This document shows, in pieces, positions 24,022 through 31,842 of a DNA stretch of 64,000 nt. The translations under genes and the position numbers were made by a program. The notes below the pieces were generated by a model. That model worked only from the letters and a program-made list of their open reading frames with translations. It was not told the DNA's origin and searched no databases. How positions within the stretch are numbered: position 1 is the first letter of the stretch; every line of letters begins with the position of its first letter. Source of the stretch: DASSUW01 sp963803335 (GTDB taxonomy: Bacteria > Actinomycetota > Thermoleophilia > Solirubrobacterales > Solirubrobacteraceae); the NCBI GenBank assembly GCA_963803335.1, contig CAWDME010000006.1, positions 62,001-126,000 on the forward strand, written 5' to 3'.

Positions 24022-24702
24022 TCAGAAATCGCGAGGTGTCACAAGCCCTGTCACAAGCGCTGTCGCGGCGAGGCGACCGCGCTTCTGATTCTGGGGCAGA
24101 TCCTCGAGCCCGAAGCGCTCGAACAGCGCGCGGAGGTGGGCCTTCACGGCGTCGACGCTGAGGTGCACCGACTCCGCGATCTCCTTGTTGGTGGCCGGTG
24201 TCGCGAACGCGGAGTCGTTCACGGGGCGGCAGAGCTCGACGAGCACCTTGTGCTGCATCGGCGTGACCGGCGCCGTCGTGGCGCTCATCGGCAGCGAGGC
24301 CGTCGGCTGCGACTGGGAGTCGGCCGGGTCGCGGAAGATCACGACGGTCTCGCCGAACACGAGGCGGCAGCCGTCGCTGAGCCGCCGGCGCCCGAGCACC
24401 TTCGCGCCGTCGAGGAACGAGCCGTTCCGCGACAGCCCGTCGTCGACGAGGACCCAGTCGTCGCCGACCCGCTCGAGCAGCGCGTGCAGGCGCGAGACCT
24501 CGGCGTCCCAGACGAGCGCGACATCGGCTTCGGCGCGGCGGCCGACGCGGAGCGTCGCCGGCTCCGTCGGCAGCACGCGCACGTGCTGGCGCCCGTCGGG
24601 CGAGCGCAGCACGAGGAACGGCGATCCGTTGCGCTCGGCCTCGTTCACCGCCTTCAGGTCGGTGACCGCGTCGGCGACCGAGACTTCGGGGGGGTCAGTC
24701 AT
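24022..24702 (-). CDS. FHA-domain protein with C-terminal HTH
   Basis: 226 aa. FHA phosphothreonine-binding domain at about 35-110: LRVGRRAEADVAL, SRLHALLERV, then SRNGSFLDGAKV. After a Ser/Pro linker comes a winged-helix/LuxR-like region (TPMQHKVLVELC, ATNKEIAESVHLSVDAVKAHL). It would link a phosphorylation signal to DNA binding. The ATG overlaps the last 8 bases of the kinase gene, indicating one operon and translational coupling, so its partner is very likely that kinase. Confidence 0.88.
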   Translation of the reverse strand: MTDPPEVSVADAVTDLKAVNEAERNGSPFLVLRSPDGRQHVRVLPTEPATLRVGRRAEADVALVWDAEVSRLHALLERVGDDWVLVDDGLSRNGSFLDGAKVLGRRRLSDGCRLVFGETVVIFRDPADSQSQPTASLPMSATTAPVTPMQHKVLVELCRPVNDSAFATPATNKEIAESVHLSVDAVKAHLRALFERFGLEDLPQNQKRGRLAATALVTGLVTPRDF

Positions 24703-26413
24703 GGCGGGCAGCCCGGTGGATCGTGTCGCTGATCTCCTCCTGCTCAGCGTAGGCCTCGGCCACGCCCTGGGCGACGACGCCCATCTCGTCGCGCAGCTCG
24801 CGCACGCCGGCCGCAACGCGCTCCTGCTGGAACGCCTCCTCGGACGCCGACACCGAGATGAGGTTGCCGCGCACGGTGTCGAGCTCCACGAGCATGCGGT
24901 CCATCTGGTCGTGGAAGCGGGCGAGCTGATCCTCCATCCTGCGCTGCACCGACAGCTGGTACTCGAGCGCGGTGACGAGCTCGCGCTGCGAGGGATGCCC
25001 GCGGCGCCGCACGGTCTCCAGCCGCTGCGCCACCTCGTCGGGCGGCGCGGCACTCAGGCCCTCCTGGAGCAGCTGCGCCCGCCGCGCGGTCTGCTCCATC
25101 GTCACCACGAGCTGGTCGACCTCGTCCGCGACCTCGCTGTACGGCAGATCGGCGCGGTCGATCGCCTCGTGGACCCGGTCGCGGGTCGAGTGGGCGCGGA
25201 GGACGAGGTCGCGGATGTCGTCGGACAAAGCGCTGACATTGACCGCCGCGCCCCGGTCCAGCGTCTTGCGCCGCCTCGTCCGCTCGCGGTCGAGCACCCG
25301 CTTGGCGTTGTCCTCGTCGAAGAACGCGCGCGCCGCGCCGCCGACATACACGACGACGGCCAGCGGCACCGCCAGCGCCAATCCACCGAACAGCAGGCCG
25401 GCGATGACGATCACGGCGGCCGCGACCACGCTCAGCGAGTCGGTCATCGCGTTGAGGACGAGCGCGCGGCGGTAGGCGGCGCGCGAGTAGGGCACCGGCG
25501 CGGCGCGCAGCGGCGGCGCGCTGCTGACCGCCGGCGCGGCGCGCAGTGGCTGCGCGCTGCTGACCGCCGGCGCCGGTGGCGGCGCTGGGCGCTTCTCCAG
25601 CGCCTCTGCGGCGACCGCGGCGAGGTCTCCCGCCGTCACGAACCGCTGCTCCGGTTCCTTTGCCATCGCCCGCGCGATCACGTCGTCGAGCATCGGCGGG
25701 AGCTCCGGCCGCAGCTCGCCGGCCCGCGGCGGCGGCTCCGAGATGTGCGCCCACATCTTGGCCTCGTCGCTCTCGGCCGGGAACGGCACGCGACCGGTGA
25801 GCATCTGGAAGAGGACCGCGCCGAGCGCGTAGACGTCCGAGCGGGGAGTCAGCTCCTGGCCGCGGATCTGCTCCGGCGCGACGTAGTTGACGGTGCCGAC
25901 CAGCTGCGCCGTCCGCGTGTCGTCGGTGCCGGTGCGCTTGCTGAGCCCGAAGTCGGTGAGGTAGACGTGGTCGCCTCGCCCGAGCAGGATGTTCGCCGGC
26001 TTGACATCGCGGTGGACGAGTCCGCTGCCGTGCGCGGCGTCGAGTGCGGCCGCCACCTGCGTGAGGATGTGGATCGCCCGCTGCGGCTCCAGTGGGCCCT
26101 CGTCGGCGAGCACGGCGCGCAGGTCCTTGCCGTCGACGAACCGCATCACCTGGAAGAGGACGCCGTCCTCCTCGCCCGCCCGGTAGATCGGGATCACGTT
26201 GGGGTGGTCGAGCGAAGCCGCGGTCCTGGACTCCGCGATGAAGCGGCGCCGGAAGGCGGCCTCGTCGGCGTACGCCGGGGTGATGACCTTCACGGCCACC
26301 GCGCGCTCGAGGTCGACGTCGACCGCGCGATAGACGACGCCCATGCCGCCGCGCCCGGCGACGCTCTCGATCCGCTGGCCGGCGATCACGCGTCCGATGA
26401 GGCCCTCGTGCAT
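24695..26413 (-). CDS. membrane Ser/Thr protein kinase
   Basis: 572 aa. PknB-type kinase domain (7-265): Gly-rich loop GRGGMGVVY, Lys42 in AVKV, catalytic HRDVKPAN (Asp136), DFGLSKR (154-160), and GTVNYVAPEQ activation/APE region. Then a linker with a 12-residue unit (APAVSSAxPLRA) present twice, two adjacent membrane segments (about 320-360) and a long charged helical tail (about 375-560), likely coiled coil. Unlike PknB it has no PASTA repeats, and the tail seems to be intracellular. Coupled to the FHA-HTH gene, which is its probable target. Confidence 0.93.
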   Translation of the reverse strand: MHEGLIGRVIAGQRIESVAGRGGMGVVYRAVDVDLERAVAVKVITPAYADEAAFRRRFIAESRTAASLDHPNVIPIYRAGEEDGVLFQVMRFVDGKDLRAVLADEGPLEPQRAIHILTQVAAALDAAHGSGLVHRDVKPANILLGRGDHVYLTDFGLSKRTGTDDTRTAQLVGTVNYVAPEQIRGQELTPRSDVYALGAVLFQMLTGRVPFPAESDEAKMWAHISEPPPRAGELRPELPPMLDDVIARAMAKEPEQRFVTAGDLAAVAAEALEKRPAPPPAPAVSSAQPLRAAPAVSSAPPLRAAPVPYSRAAYRRALVLNAMTDSLSVVAAAVIVIAGLLFGGLALAVPLAVVVYVGGAARAFFDEDNAKRVLDRERTRRRKTLDRGAAVNVSALSDDIRDLVLRAHSTRDRVHEAIDRADLPYSEVADEVDQLVVTMEQTARRAQLLQEGLSAAPPDEVAQRLETVRRRGHPSQRELVTALEYQLSVQRRMEDQLARFHDQMDRMLVELDTVRGNLISVSASEEAFQQERVAAGVRELRDEMGVVAQGVAEAYAEQEEISDTIHRAARHD

Positions 26414-26553
26414 GCGAATGAGTGGGACTGCCGGGCCGACGCCTATCGCTGCAAGCGTAATGCGGTGGTGTGGAGCGCGCCACCTTGGGTGGCTGTTCTG
26501 AGCGGTCCGATGGCCCGAGGCTGCGACGTGTCCAAACGCCCCGAGGAGGAACG

Positions 26554-26730
26554 ATGGATCCGCGCATCTCCCAGCTCATCGCCGTCAGCCGCCTCCATGA
26601 CCAGACTCGCGCCGCCGCGGCCGTCAAGGACGCGAAGGCCGTGAAGCGCGAGCAGAGCCAGGCGCAGCCCGCCGCGCGAGGCCGCAGGTTCGTGCGGCGC
26701 TCGCGGCCCTCGACCACTCCGACGCGATGA
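26554..26730 (+). CDS. 58-aa small protein, translationally coupled
   Basis: ATG at 26554 behind GAGGAGGA (ideal spacing). The product starts MDPRISQLIAVSRLHDQTR and continues as a basic, Ala/Arg-rich chain. The stop overlaps the next gene's ATG as ATGA (26727-26730). There is no known domain. The strong ribosome-binding site and four-base overlap support translation. It may act only to couple translation to the secreted protein gene downstream. Confidence 0.6.
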   Translation: MDPRISQLIAVSRLHDQTRAAAAVKDAKAVKREQSQAQPAARGRRFVRRSRPSTTPTR

Positions 26731-27584
26731 CCGCCCGGATCGCGTTCGCGGCCGCGCTCGCGGCCTCCATGCTCGCCGCCCCCGCCGCCGTCGCCGCGCC
26801 GGACATGTCGCAACTGGCCGTCGCGCCGACCGACCTGCCGAGCGGCACCACCGTGTTCGAGGAGAACTCGTTCCCGGTCGGCGGGGGCGCCCGGGAATAC
26901 GACCGGTTCTTCAAGCTCCGGCCGAGCTCCGGCTTCGTGCGGCTCAACGAAGGAGTCATCCTGTCCACGCACACGCGCGACGCGAAGCTGCTTCTGCTGG
27001 GGTCGCACCTCGTCCTGCGCGACACGCCGGGAGGCCGCGGCCTCGCGAGGTTCACGGCGCTCCAGCTCGGCGTTCGTGCCAAGCGCATTCGTCTAGGCAA
27101 GCCGCGGCCGCTCCGCGTGGGCGACGGCGGCGCCTTCACAGTCAGCATCCGCGCCAACCGCAAGACCGCCATCGTGGTCGCGATCTTCCGGGTTGATCGC
27201 GCGGTCGGCGAGATCGACGTCCGCGGCGCCCACGGCCCGAAGGGCCTCCTGAGCCGCACGCGGAGCGTCCTGCGCATCGCGGCCGACCGGGTCCGAAAGG
27301 GGCTCTCGCCGCAGTCGCTCACCGCCCCGACGATCGCGGGCACCGCACAGGCCGGGGTCGTGCTCCAGGCCACTCCCGGCACCTGGAGCGACGCCACGTC
27401 GTTCAGCTACGCGTGGGAGCGCTGCGACGCTGCCGGCACGTGCACCGCGGTGCCGGGCGCGACGCAGCAGACGTACACCGTCGCCGCGATCGACTCCGGG
27501 TCGACCCTCCGGGTCGTCGTGACCGCTGCCAACGCCGTCGGTCAGACGTCCGTGGCGTCGGCGCCCACGGCCCCGGTGCCCTGA
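26727..27584 (+). CDS. secreted protein with C-terminal Ig-like repeat
   Basis: 285 aa. Signal peptide (1-24, AAPAAVAAP). The middle part (about 25-195) is unassigned and beta-rich (REYDRFFKLRPSSGF, KTAIVVAIFRVDR). The last 85 residues form one Ig-like module: APTIAGTAQAGVVL, then FSYAWERCDAAGTC and STLRVVVTAANAVGQT, a type frequent in Solirubrobacteria surface proteins. Coupled to the 58-aa gene. It overlaps the convergent HAD gene by 43 bases, unusually long. Probably exported and cell-surface or matrix associated. Confidence 0.8.
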   Translation: MTARIAFAAALAASMLAAPAAVAAPDMSQLAVAPTDLPSGTTVFEENSFPVGGGAREYDRFFKLRPSSGFVRLNEGVILSTHTRDAKLLLLGSHLVLRDTPGGRGLARFTALQLGVRAKRIRLGKPRPLRVGDGGAFTVSIRANRKTAIVVAIFRVDRAVGEIDVRGAHGPKGLLSRTRSVLRIAADRVRKGLSPQSLTAPTIAGTAQAGVVLQATPGTWSDATSFSYAWERCDAAGTCTAVPGATQQTYTVAAIDSGSTLRVVVTAANAVGQTSVASAPTAPVP

Positions 27585-28228
27585 GCGACCCGCTCGACCA
27601 GCTCCGGGGTGACCTCCCCGACCACCGTCACGCGCGCCGCCGCCAGCGCCAATGCGTCTGGCGACGGCGCGTAGTGCGGGTTGGGGACGGCGATCACCGC
27701 CATGCCCGCCGCGGCGGCCGAGCGCAGGCCGTTGCTGGAGTCCTCGATCGCGACGCACCGATCCGGCGCGACGCCCAAGCCGCGCGCCGCCTCCAGATAC
27801 ACGTCCGGCGCCGGCTTGCCGCGTGCGACCTCCTCGGACGACACCGTCACGCCGAACCGGAGACCGGACAGCTCGAGCACGAGGTCGATCACCTCGCGGT
27901 TCGACGAGGAGGCGAGCGCGAGCGGCCACCGCTCACCAAGTGCCCGCACCGCCTCCACCGCCCCTGGCAGCAGCGGCAGCTCGCGCCGGTACGTCTCCTG
28001 CATCCGCGCCACGACGTCGCGGTTGATCGCCTCGACGTCCATCGGGACGCCGAGCTCGTCGCGCAGATACGCGGCCCACTCGCCCGAGCTCATGCCCATC
28101 ATCACGTGCGGCGCCTCGTCCCGCCACGTCCCGCCGGCCGAGCGGACCAGCGCCTCCTTGGCGCCGTTCCAGGTCCGCTCGGAGTCGACGAGGACGCCGT
28201 CGAGATCGAAGATCACCGCGTCGGGCAA
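27542..28228 (-). CDS. HAD-family sugar-phosphate phosphatase/phosphoglucomutase-like
   Basis: 228 aa, HAD subfamily IA with an alpha-helical cap. Motif I FDLDGVLVDSE (Asp8, Asp10), motif II ASSSN, motif III Lys in GKPAPDVYL, motif IV IEDSSNG. Acts on small phosphorylated substrates in the cytoplasm; beta-phosphoglucomutase or 2-deoxyglucose-6-phosphatase-like activity are options. Start is TTG 28226-28228, 4 bases after the stop of the mini-ORF; GTG at 28216 is an alternative. Last gene of the fucose-type operon, so its substrate may be a sugar phosphate of that pathway. Confidence 0.88.
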   Translation of the reverse strand: MPDAVIFDLDGVLVDSERTWNGAKEALVRSAGGTWRDEAPHVMMGMSSGEWAAYLRDELGVPMDVEAINRDVVARMQETYRRELPLLPGAVEAVRALGERWPLALASSSNREVIDLVLELSGLRFGVTVSSEEVARGKPAPDVYLEAARGLGVAPDRCVAIEDSSNGLRSAAAAGMAVIAVPNPHYAPSPDALALAAARVTVVGEVTPELVERVAQGTGAVGADATDV

Positions 28229-28232
28229 GGGC

Positions 28233-28328
28233 TCATTGGTACAGCAGCGCGGAGATCTTCGGGTCGTCGATGCCGCCCGGGAAGCGCGTGCTCAGGCCCT
28301 GGACCTGCAGCAGGAGCGGGCCCGTCAT
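28233..28328 (-). pseudogene. 31-codon stub of a sugar ABC-transporter ATPase
   Basis: Starts with ATG overlapping the FucU stop (ATGA). The first 20 residues (MTGPLLLQVQGLSTRFPGG) match the beginning of RbsA/XylG-type ATPases, then the chain ends IDDPKISALLYQ and TGA, with no Walker A. Either a deletion joined the ATPase start to unrelated sequence, or it is a retained coupling ORF between fucU and the HAD gene. ABC permease and binding protein genes are absent nearby. Confidence 0.45.
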
Positions 28329-28732
28329 GCCACGACGCCCTTGCGCAGGATCGCGTTGCCGTACGTGCGGGTCTCGCCCGTCCGGACGATCAAGAACGCG
28401 TCGGCGGCCACGTCGTAGAAGTCGTGCCGGTCGACGAACCGCACGTCCTGCTCGCGCGCGGCGGCCGCCGCGATCAGCTCCTCCTGCACCGGCAGCCGCG
28501 TGCCGTCGGCCGACGTCATGAGATCGAGCGCCGGCGCGTCGTCGAGCGGGATCACCGTGCGGATGGCGGCGAGCACCTCGGGCGTCGACAGTCCGGGGAA
28601 GACGAGCAGGCGGCGCGCGAGGCGGCCGGCGGGGAAGTGGGCGTCCGCGAGCACGACCGCGTCGGAGTGGCCCATCGCGTCCAGATGCGCGAGCAGCTCC
28701 CCCATAAGGATCGGATGTATTCCCGTCAGCAC
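28325..28732 (-). CDS. fucU: RbsD/FucU-family sugar mutarotase
   Basis: 135 aa, normal length. N-terminal GIHPILMGELLAHLDAMGHSD contains the conserved His and the family HP-L-GH-D pattern; ADAHFPAG and the C-terminal ETRTYGNAILRKG complete it. FucU interconverts alpha and beta anomers of L-fucose in the cytoplasm; RbsD does the same for ribose. Its place in an operon with fucose-type dehydrogenase and dehydratase favours FucU. GTG start 28730-28732. Confidence 0.9.
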   Translation of the reverse strand: MLTGIHPILMGELLAHLDAMGHSDAVVLADAHFPAGRLARRLLVFPGLSTPEVLAAIRTVIPLDDAPALDLMTSADGTRLPVQEELIAAAAAREQDVRFVDRHDFYDVAADAFLIVRTGETRTYGNAILRKGVVA

Positions 28733-28773
28733 GACCCCTCGTCTCCAGAATCGAGCCCATCAGGCCCGAGACA

Positions 28774-29601
28774 TCAGAGCTTATAGACCGAAGCCGCGGT
28801 AGAGCAGGTCACCTGCACCTGCTCGTGCGGGCTCAGCTCCGCAACGAGCGACGACATGACGTCCCAGGCCCGTGCGTACCCGCCGACCAGCACGGTCAGC
28901 GGCCAGTCGCTGCCCCCACATCAGCCGCCCGGGACCGAACAGCTCGAGCGCCACCTCCCACGCCGGACGCACCTGCGCGACCGTGAACGGCGTCCCCGGC
29001 ACCTGCAACCCGGAGACCTTGGCGACGGTGTTGGGGCGCGCGGCGACGGCGGCGAGCGTCGCGCGCCAGCGTTCCCAGTCGCGGCCGCCGAACGGCGGCT
29101 TGCCGAGGTGGTCGACGACCACCACCAGGTCCTCCGGGAGCTCGGCGGTCGCCGCCAGGTGGCGCGGCCACGCGTCCGGCACGTCGAACGGAATCCCGCG
29201 CTCGGCGAGCAGCCGCAGCGAGCTGCGCACCGGGGCGAGCATAGGAAGTCGGCGCGCGGGTCGTCGTGCACGAGGTGGCGCACGCCCCGGAACCGCGGCT
29301 CGGCGAGCCAGCGCTCGAGCTGGCGCTCGGCCACCGCGGGGTCGTCGAGCTGCACCCAGCCGACGACGCCGGCGATCCACGGATGCCGCGCCGCCGCCGC
29401 GAGCATCAGCTCGGTGCCGCGGATCGAGTCCTCGGCCTGCACGAGCACCGCCGCCGCGACCTCCGACGCCGCCAGCTCGGCCTGCGCCTGCTCGGGCGTG
29501 AAGGTGGCGTACAGCGGGCCGAGCTCCGGGGTCAGCCAGGAGTACGCGCTGCGCTCGAGGTCCCAGATGTGCAGGTGCGCGTCGACTACAGCTCGTTCCA
29601 C
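28774..29601 (-). pseudogene. amidohydrolase-type L-fucono-lactonase, two frameshifts
   Basis: COG3618-type TIM-barrel lactonase. Start GTG 29599-29601, overlapping the aldo/keto reductase stop by 16 bases. N-terminal metal motif DAHLHIWD, middle GVVGWVQLDDP, HLVHDDP; then a first shift near 29245 (one base missing before LAPVRSSLRLLAERG). The second part has VVVDHLGKPPFGGRDW. A second shift occurs at a G run near 28915 (one base too many), after which the expected MWGSDWPLTV and final TAASVYKL are found. Corrected length about 275 aa. Would open L-fucono-1,5-lactone to L-fuconate. Both shifts are single bases, so assembly error is possible. Confidence 0.8.
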
Positions 29602-30500
29602 AGCGCTTCCGGGATCTCGGCCGTCATCCGCTGCGCGTTCTCGCGCATCTGCTGCGGCGTCGCGGCGCCCACCACCACGCTGCGCACCGCCGGCTCGCGG
29701 AGCGGGAACTGCACCGCCGCCTCCGGAAGCGTCACCCCGTGCCGCTCGCAGACCTCCGCGAGGCGCTCGGCGCGCGCGAGTCGCTCGGGCGGCACCTCGC
29801 CGTACTCGTAGCGGCCGCCGGGGCGCGGCTTCGCCAGCAGCCCGGAGTTGAAGATCGCGGCCGCCACGATCCCGCAGCCCGTGTCGCGGCAGGCCGCGAC
29901 CACCTCGTCCGCCTGCTCGAGCAGCGTGTACCGCCCCGCGACCATGATGAGGTCGAGCGCGCCCGTGCGCACGGCGGCGACGAGCGCCTCGGTCGACTTC
30001 GAGCCGATCCCGACGTGCTCGACGAGTCCCTCGTCGCGCAGCGCGGCCACGGCGGGGATGCCGACCGCCAGGTCGGCGTGCAGGTCGTGCTCGTCGGGGT
30101 CGTGCAGGAACAGCGCGTCCACGTGCGACAGGCCGAGCCGCTCGAGCGACTCCTCGAGGCTGGCCCGCACGCCGTCGGCGCTGAAGTCCCACACGCGCTT
30201 GACCGACGCCGGCACCGCGAACAGGTTCTCCATGTCGAGCCGGTCAGCCGTCTCGGGGCTGGGCCGCAGCAGCCGGCCGACCTTGGTCGAGATGACGTAC
30301 TCGTCACGCGGCTTGGTAGCCAGGAACGCGCCGAGCCGCCGCTCGGACAGCCCGAGCCCGTAGTGCGGCGCGGTGTCGAAGTAGCGCACACCGGATTCCC
30401 AGGCGGCGTCGAGCACGGCCCACGCGGCCTCGTCGGTGAGCGCGCGGTAGAGGTTGCCGACGTTGGCCGCCCCGTAGCCGAGCCGGCCGAGCTCAGCCAC
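29586..30500 (-). CDS. aldo/keto reductase, L-fucose (D-threo-aldose) dehydrogenase-like
   Basis: 304 aa AKR barrel. Catalytic tetrad Asp42, Tyr47, Lys73 and His133 are in place (YFDTAPHYG, STKVGR, FLHDPDEHD). The FDTAPHYGLGLSERRLG and IFNSGLL signatures fit the D-threo-aldose 1-dehydrogenase subgroup, which oxidises L-fucose to the lactone with NAD(P)+. GTG start 30498-30500, overlapping the dehydratase stop by 8 bases, and its own stop overlaps the lactonase start, so it sits inside a coupled operon. The substrate is inferred from subgroup and neighbours. Confidence 0.88.
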   Translation of the reverse strand: MAELGRLGYGAANVGNLYRALTDEAAWAVLDAAWESGVRYFDTAPHYGLGLSERRLGAFLATKPRDEYVISTKVGRLLRPSPETADRLDMENLFAVPASVKRVWDFSADGVRASLEESLERLGLSHVDALFLHDPDEHDLHADLAVGIPAVAALRDEGLVEHVGIGSKSTEALVAAVRTGALDLIMVAGRYTLLEQADEVVAACRDTGCGIVAAAIFNSGLLAKPRPGGRYEYGEVPPERLARAERLAEVCERHGVTLPEAAVQFPLREPAVRSVVVGAATPQQMRENAQRMTAEIPEALWNEL

Positions 30501-31764
30501 GGGACTGGGCCGCCACCGACGCGTCGAGCATCTCGGTTCCCGCGCCCGGCGCCGTCGGCGCGAGATAGCGGCCGCCGCGCACCTCGACCGGCGTCACGAA
30601 GTGCTCGTGCAGATGGTCGACGAACTCGATCATGCGCCCCTCGGTGGTCCCCGAGACCGCCACGAAGTCGAACATGGCCAGGTGCTGCACCGCCTCGCAC
30701 AGGCCGACGCCGCCGGCGTGCGGGCACACGGGCACGCCGAACTTCGCGGCGAGCAGGATGATCGCCACGTTCTCGTTCACGCCCGCCACGCGCGTCGCGT
30801 CGATCTGCAGCACCTGTGCGGCGCCGGCCTGCAGGAACTGCTTGGCCATCACGCGGTTGGCCATGTGCTCGCCGGTGGCGACCGGGATCGGCGCCACACC
30901 GCGCGCGATCGCCGCGTGGCCGAGGACGTCGTCGGGGCTCGTGGGCTCCTCGATCCAGGCGATGTCGTACGCCGCCAGCGTCCGCATCCAGTCGATCGCC
31001 TCCGCGACGTCCCAGCGCTGGTTGGCGTCGACGGCGATCCGCACCCCGGGGCCGACGACCTCGCGCGCGAGCGCCAGCCGGCGGACGTCCTCGCCGAGAT
31101 CGCCGCCGACCTTGAGCTTGACCTGGGTGAAGCCGTCGTCGACCGCCTCGCGGCACAGGCGGGCGAGCTTCTCGTCGTCGTAGCCGAGCCAGCCCGGCGT
31201 CGTCGTGTACGCCGGATAGCCGGTCGCCAGCAGCTCCTCGCGCCGCTCGCGGCGGCCCGGCTCCGCGGCCCGCAGGATCGCCAGTGCCTCGTCCGCCGTC
31301 AGCGCGTCGGTCAGGTAGCGGAAGTCGACGAGTCCGACGAGCTCCTCGGGGCTCATCGCGGCCAGCAGCTCCCACAGCGGCAGGCCGGCGCGCTTGGCCT
31401 TGAGGTCCCAGAGGGCGTTGACCACGGCGCCCACGGCCATGTGCATCACGCCCTTCTCGGGCCCGAGCCAGCGCAGGTGCGAGTCGTGCACGAGCTCGCG
31501 CCACAGCGCGGCCATGTCCGCCAGCAGCTCGTCGGCGTCGCGGCCGACGAACTGGTCGCGCAGCGCCTCGATGGCCGCCACCTGCACGTCGTTGCCGCGC
31601 CCGATCGTGAAGACGAAGCCGTGGCCGGCGTCAAGGGCGTCGGTGGCGATCCGCAGGTACGCCGCCGAGTAGTCGGGATCCGGGTTCATGGCGTCCGAGC
31701 CGTCGAGCGACAGCGACGTCGGAAACCGGATGTCGGCGGTGTCGAAGTCGGTGATCCGGCTGAT
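30493..31764 (-). CDS. L-fuconate dehydratase (enolase superfamily)
   Basis: About 423 aa, mandelate-racemase-like enolase superfamily. Motifs specific to fuconate dehydratases: RFPTSLSLDGSDAMNPDPDYSAAY split around residue 20, TTTPGWLGY. Catalytic set: VKLKVGG (Lys-x-Lys), VDANQRW, WIEEPTSPDD, ATGEHMANR, CPHAGGVG. Converts L-fuconate to 2-keto-3-deoxy-L-fuconate. No ATG, GTG or TTG lies before the conserved N-terminus. The only well-placed codon is AUC at 31764, six bases after AGGAGGGG. First gene of the minus-strand operon, divergent from the isomerase gene 78 bases away. Confidence 0.92.
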   Translation of the reverse strand: MSRITDFDTADIRFPTSLSLDGSDAMNPDPDYSAAYLRIATDALDAGHGFVFTIGRGNDVQVAAIEALRDQFVGRDADELLADMAALWRELVHDSHLRWLGPEKGVMHMAVGAVVNALWDLKAKRAGLPLWELLAAMSPEELVGLVDFRYLTDALTADEALAILRAAEPGRRERREELLATGYPAYTTTPGWLGYDDEKLARLCREAVDDGFTQVKLKVGGDLGEDVRRLALAREVVGPGVRIAVDANQRWDVAEAIDWMRTLAAYDIAWIEEPTSPDDVLGHAAIARGVAPIPVATGEHMANRVMAKQFLQAGAAQVLQIDATRVAGVNENVAIILLAAKFGVPVCPHAGGVGLCEAVQHLAMFDFVAVSGTTEGRMIEFVDHLHEHFVTPVEVRGGRYLAPTAPGAGTEMLDASVAAQSRG

Positions 31765-31842
31765 CGAGATCCCCTCCTGCGGGGGCGAGCATAAAGGAGT
31801 GGCGCGACCGCGCCCGGTCCGCCGGTGCGGTAGAAAGGCGCG

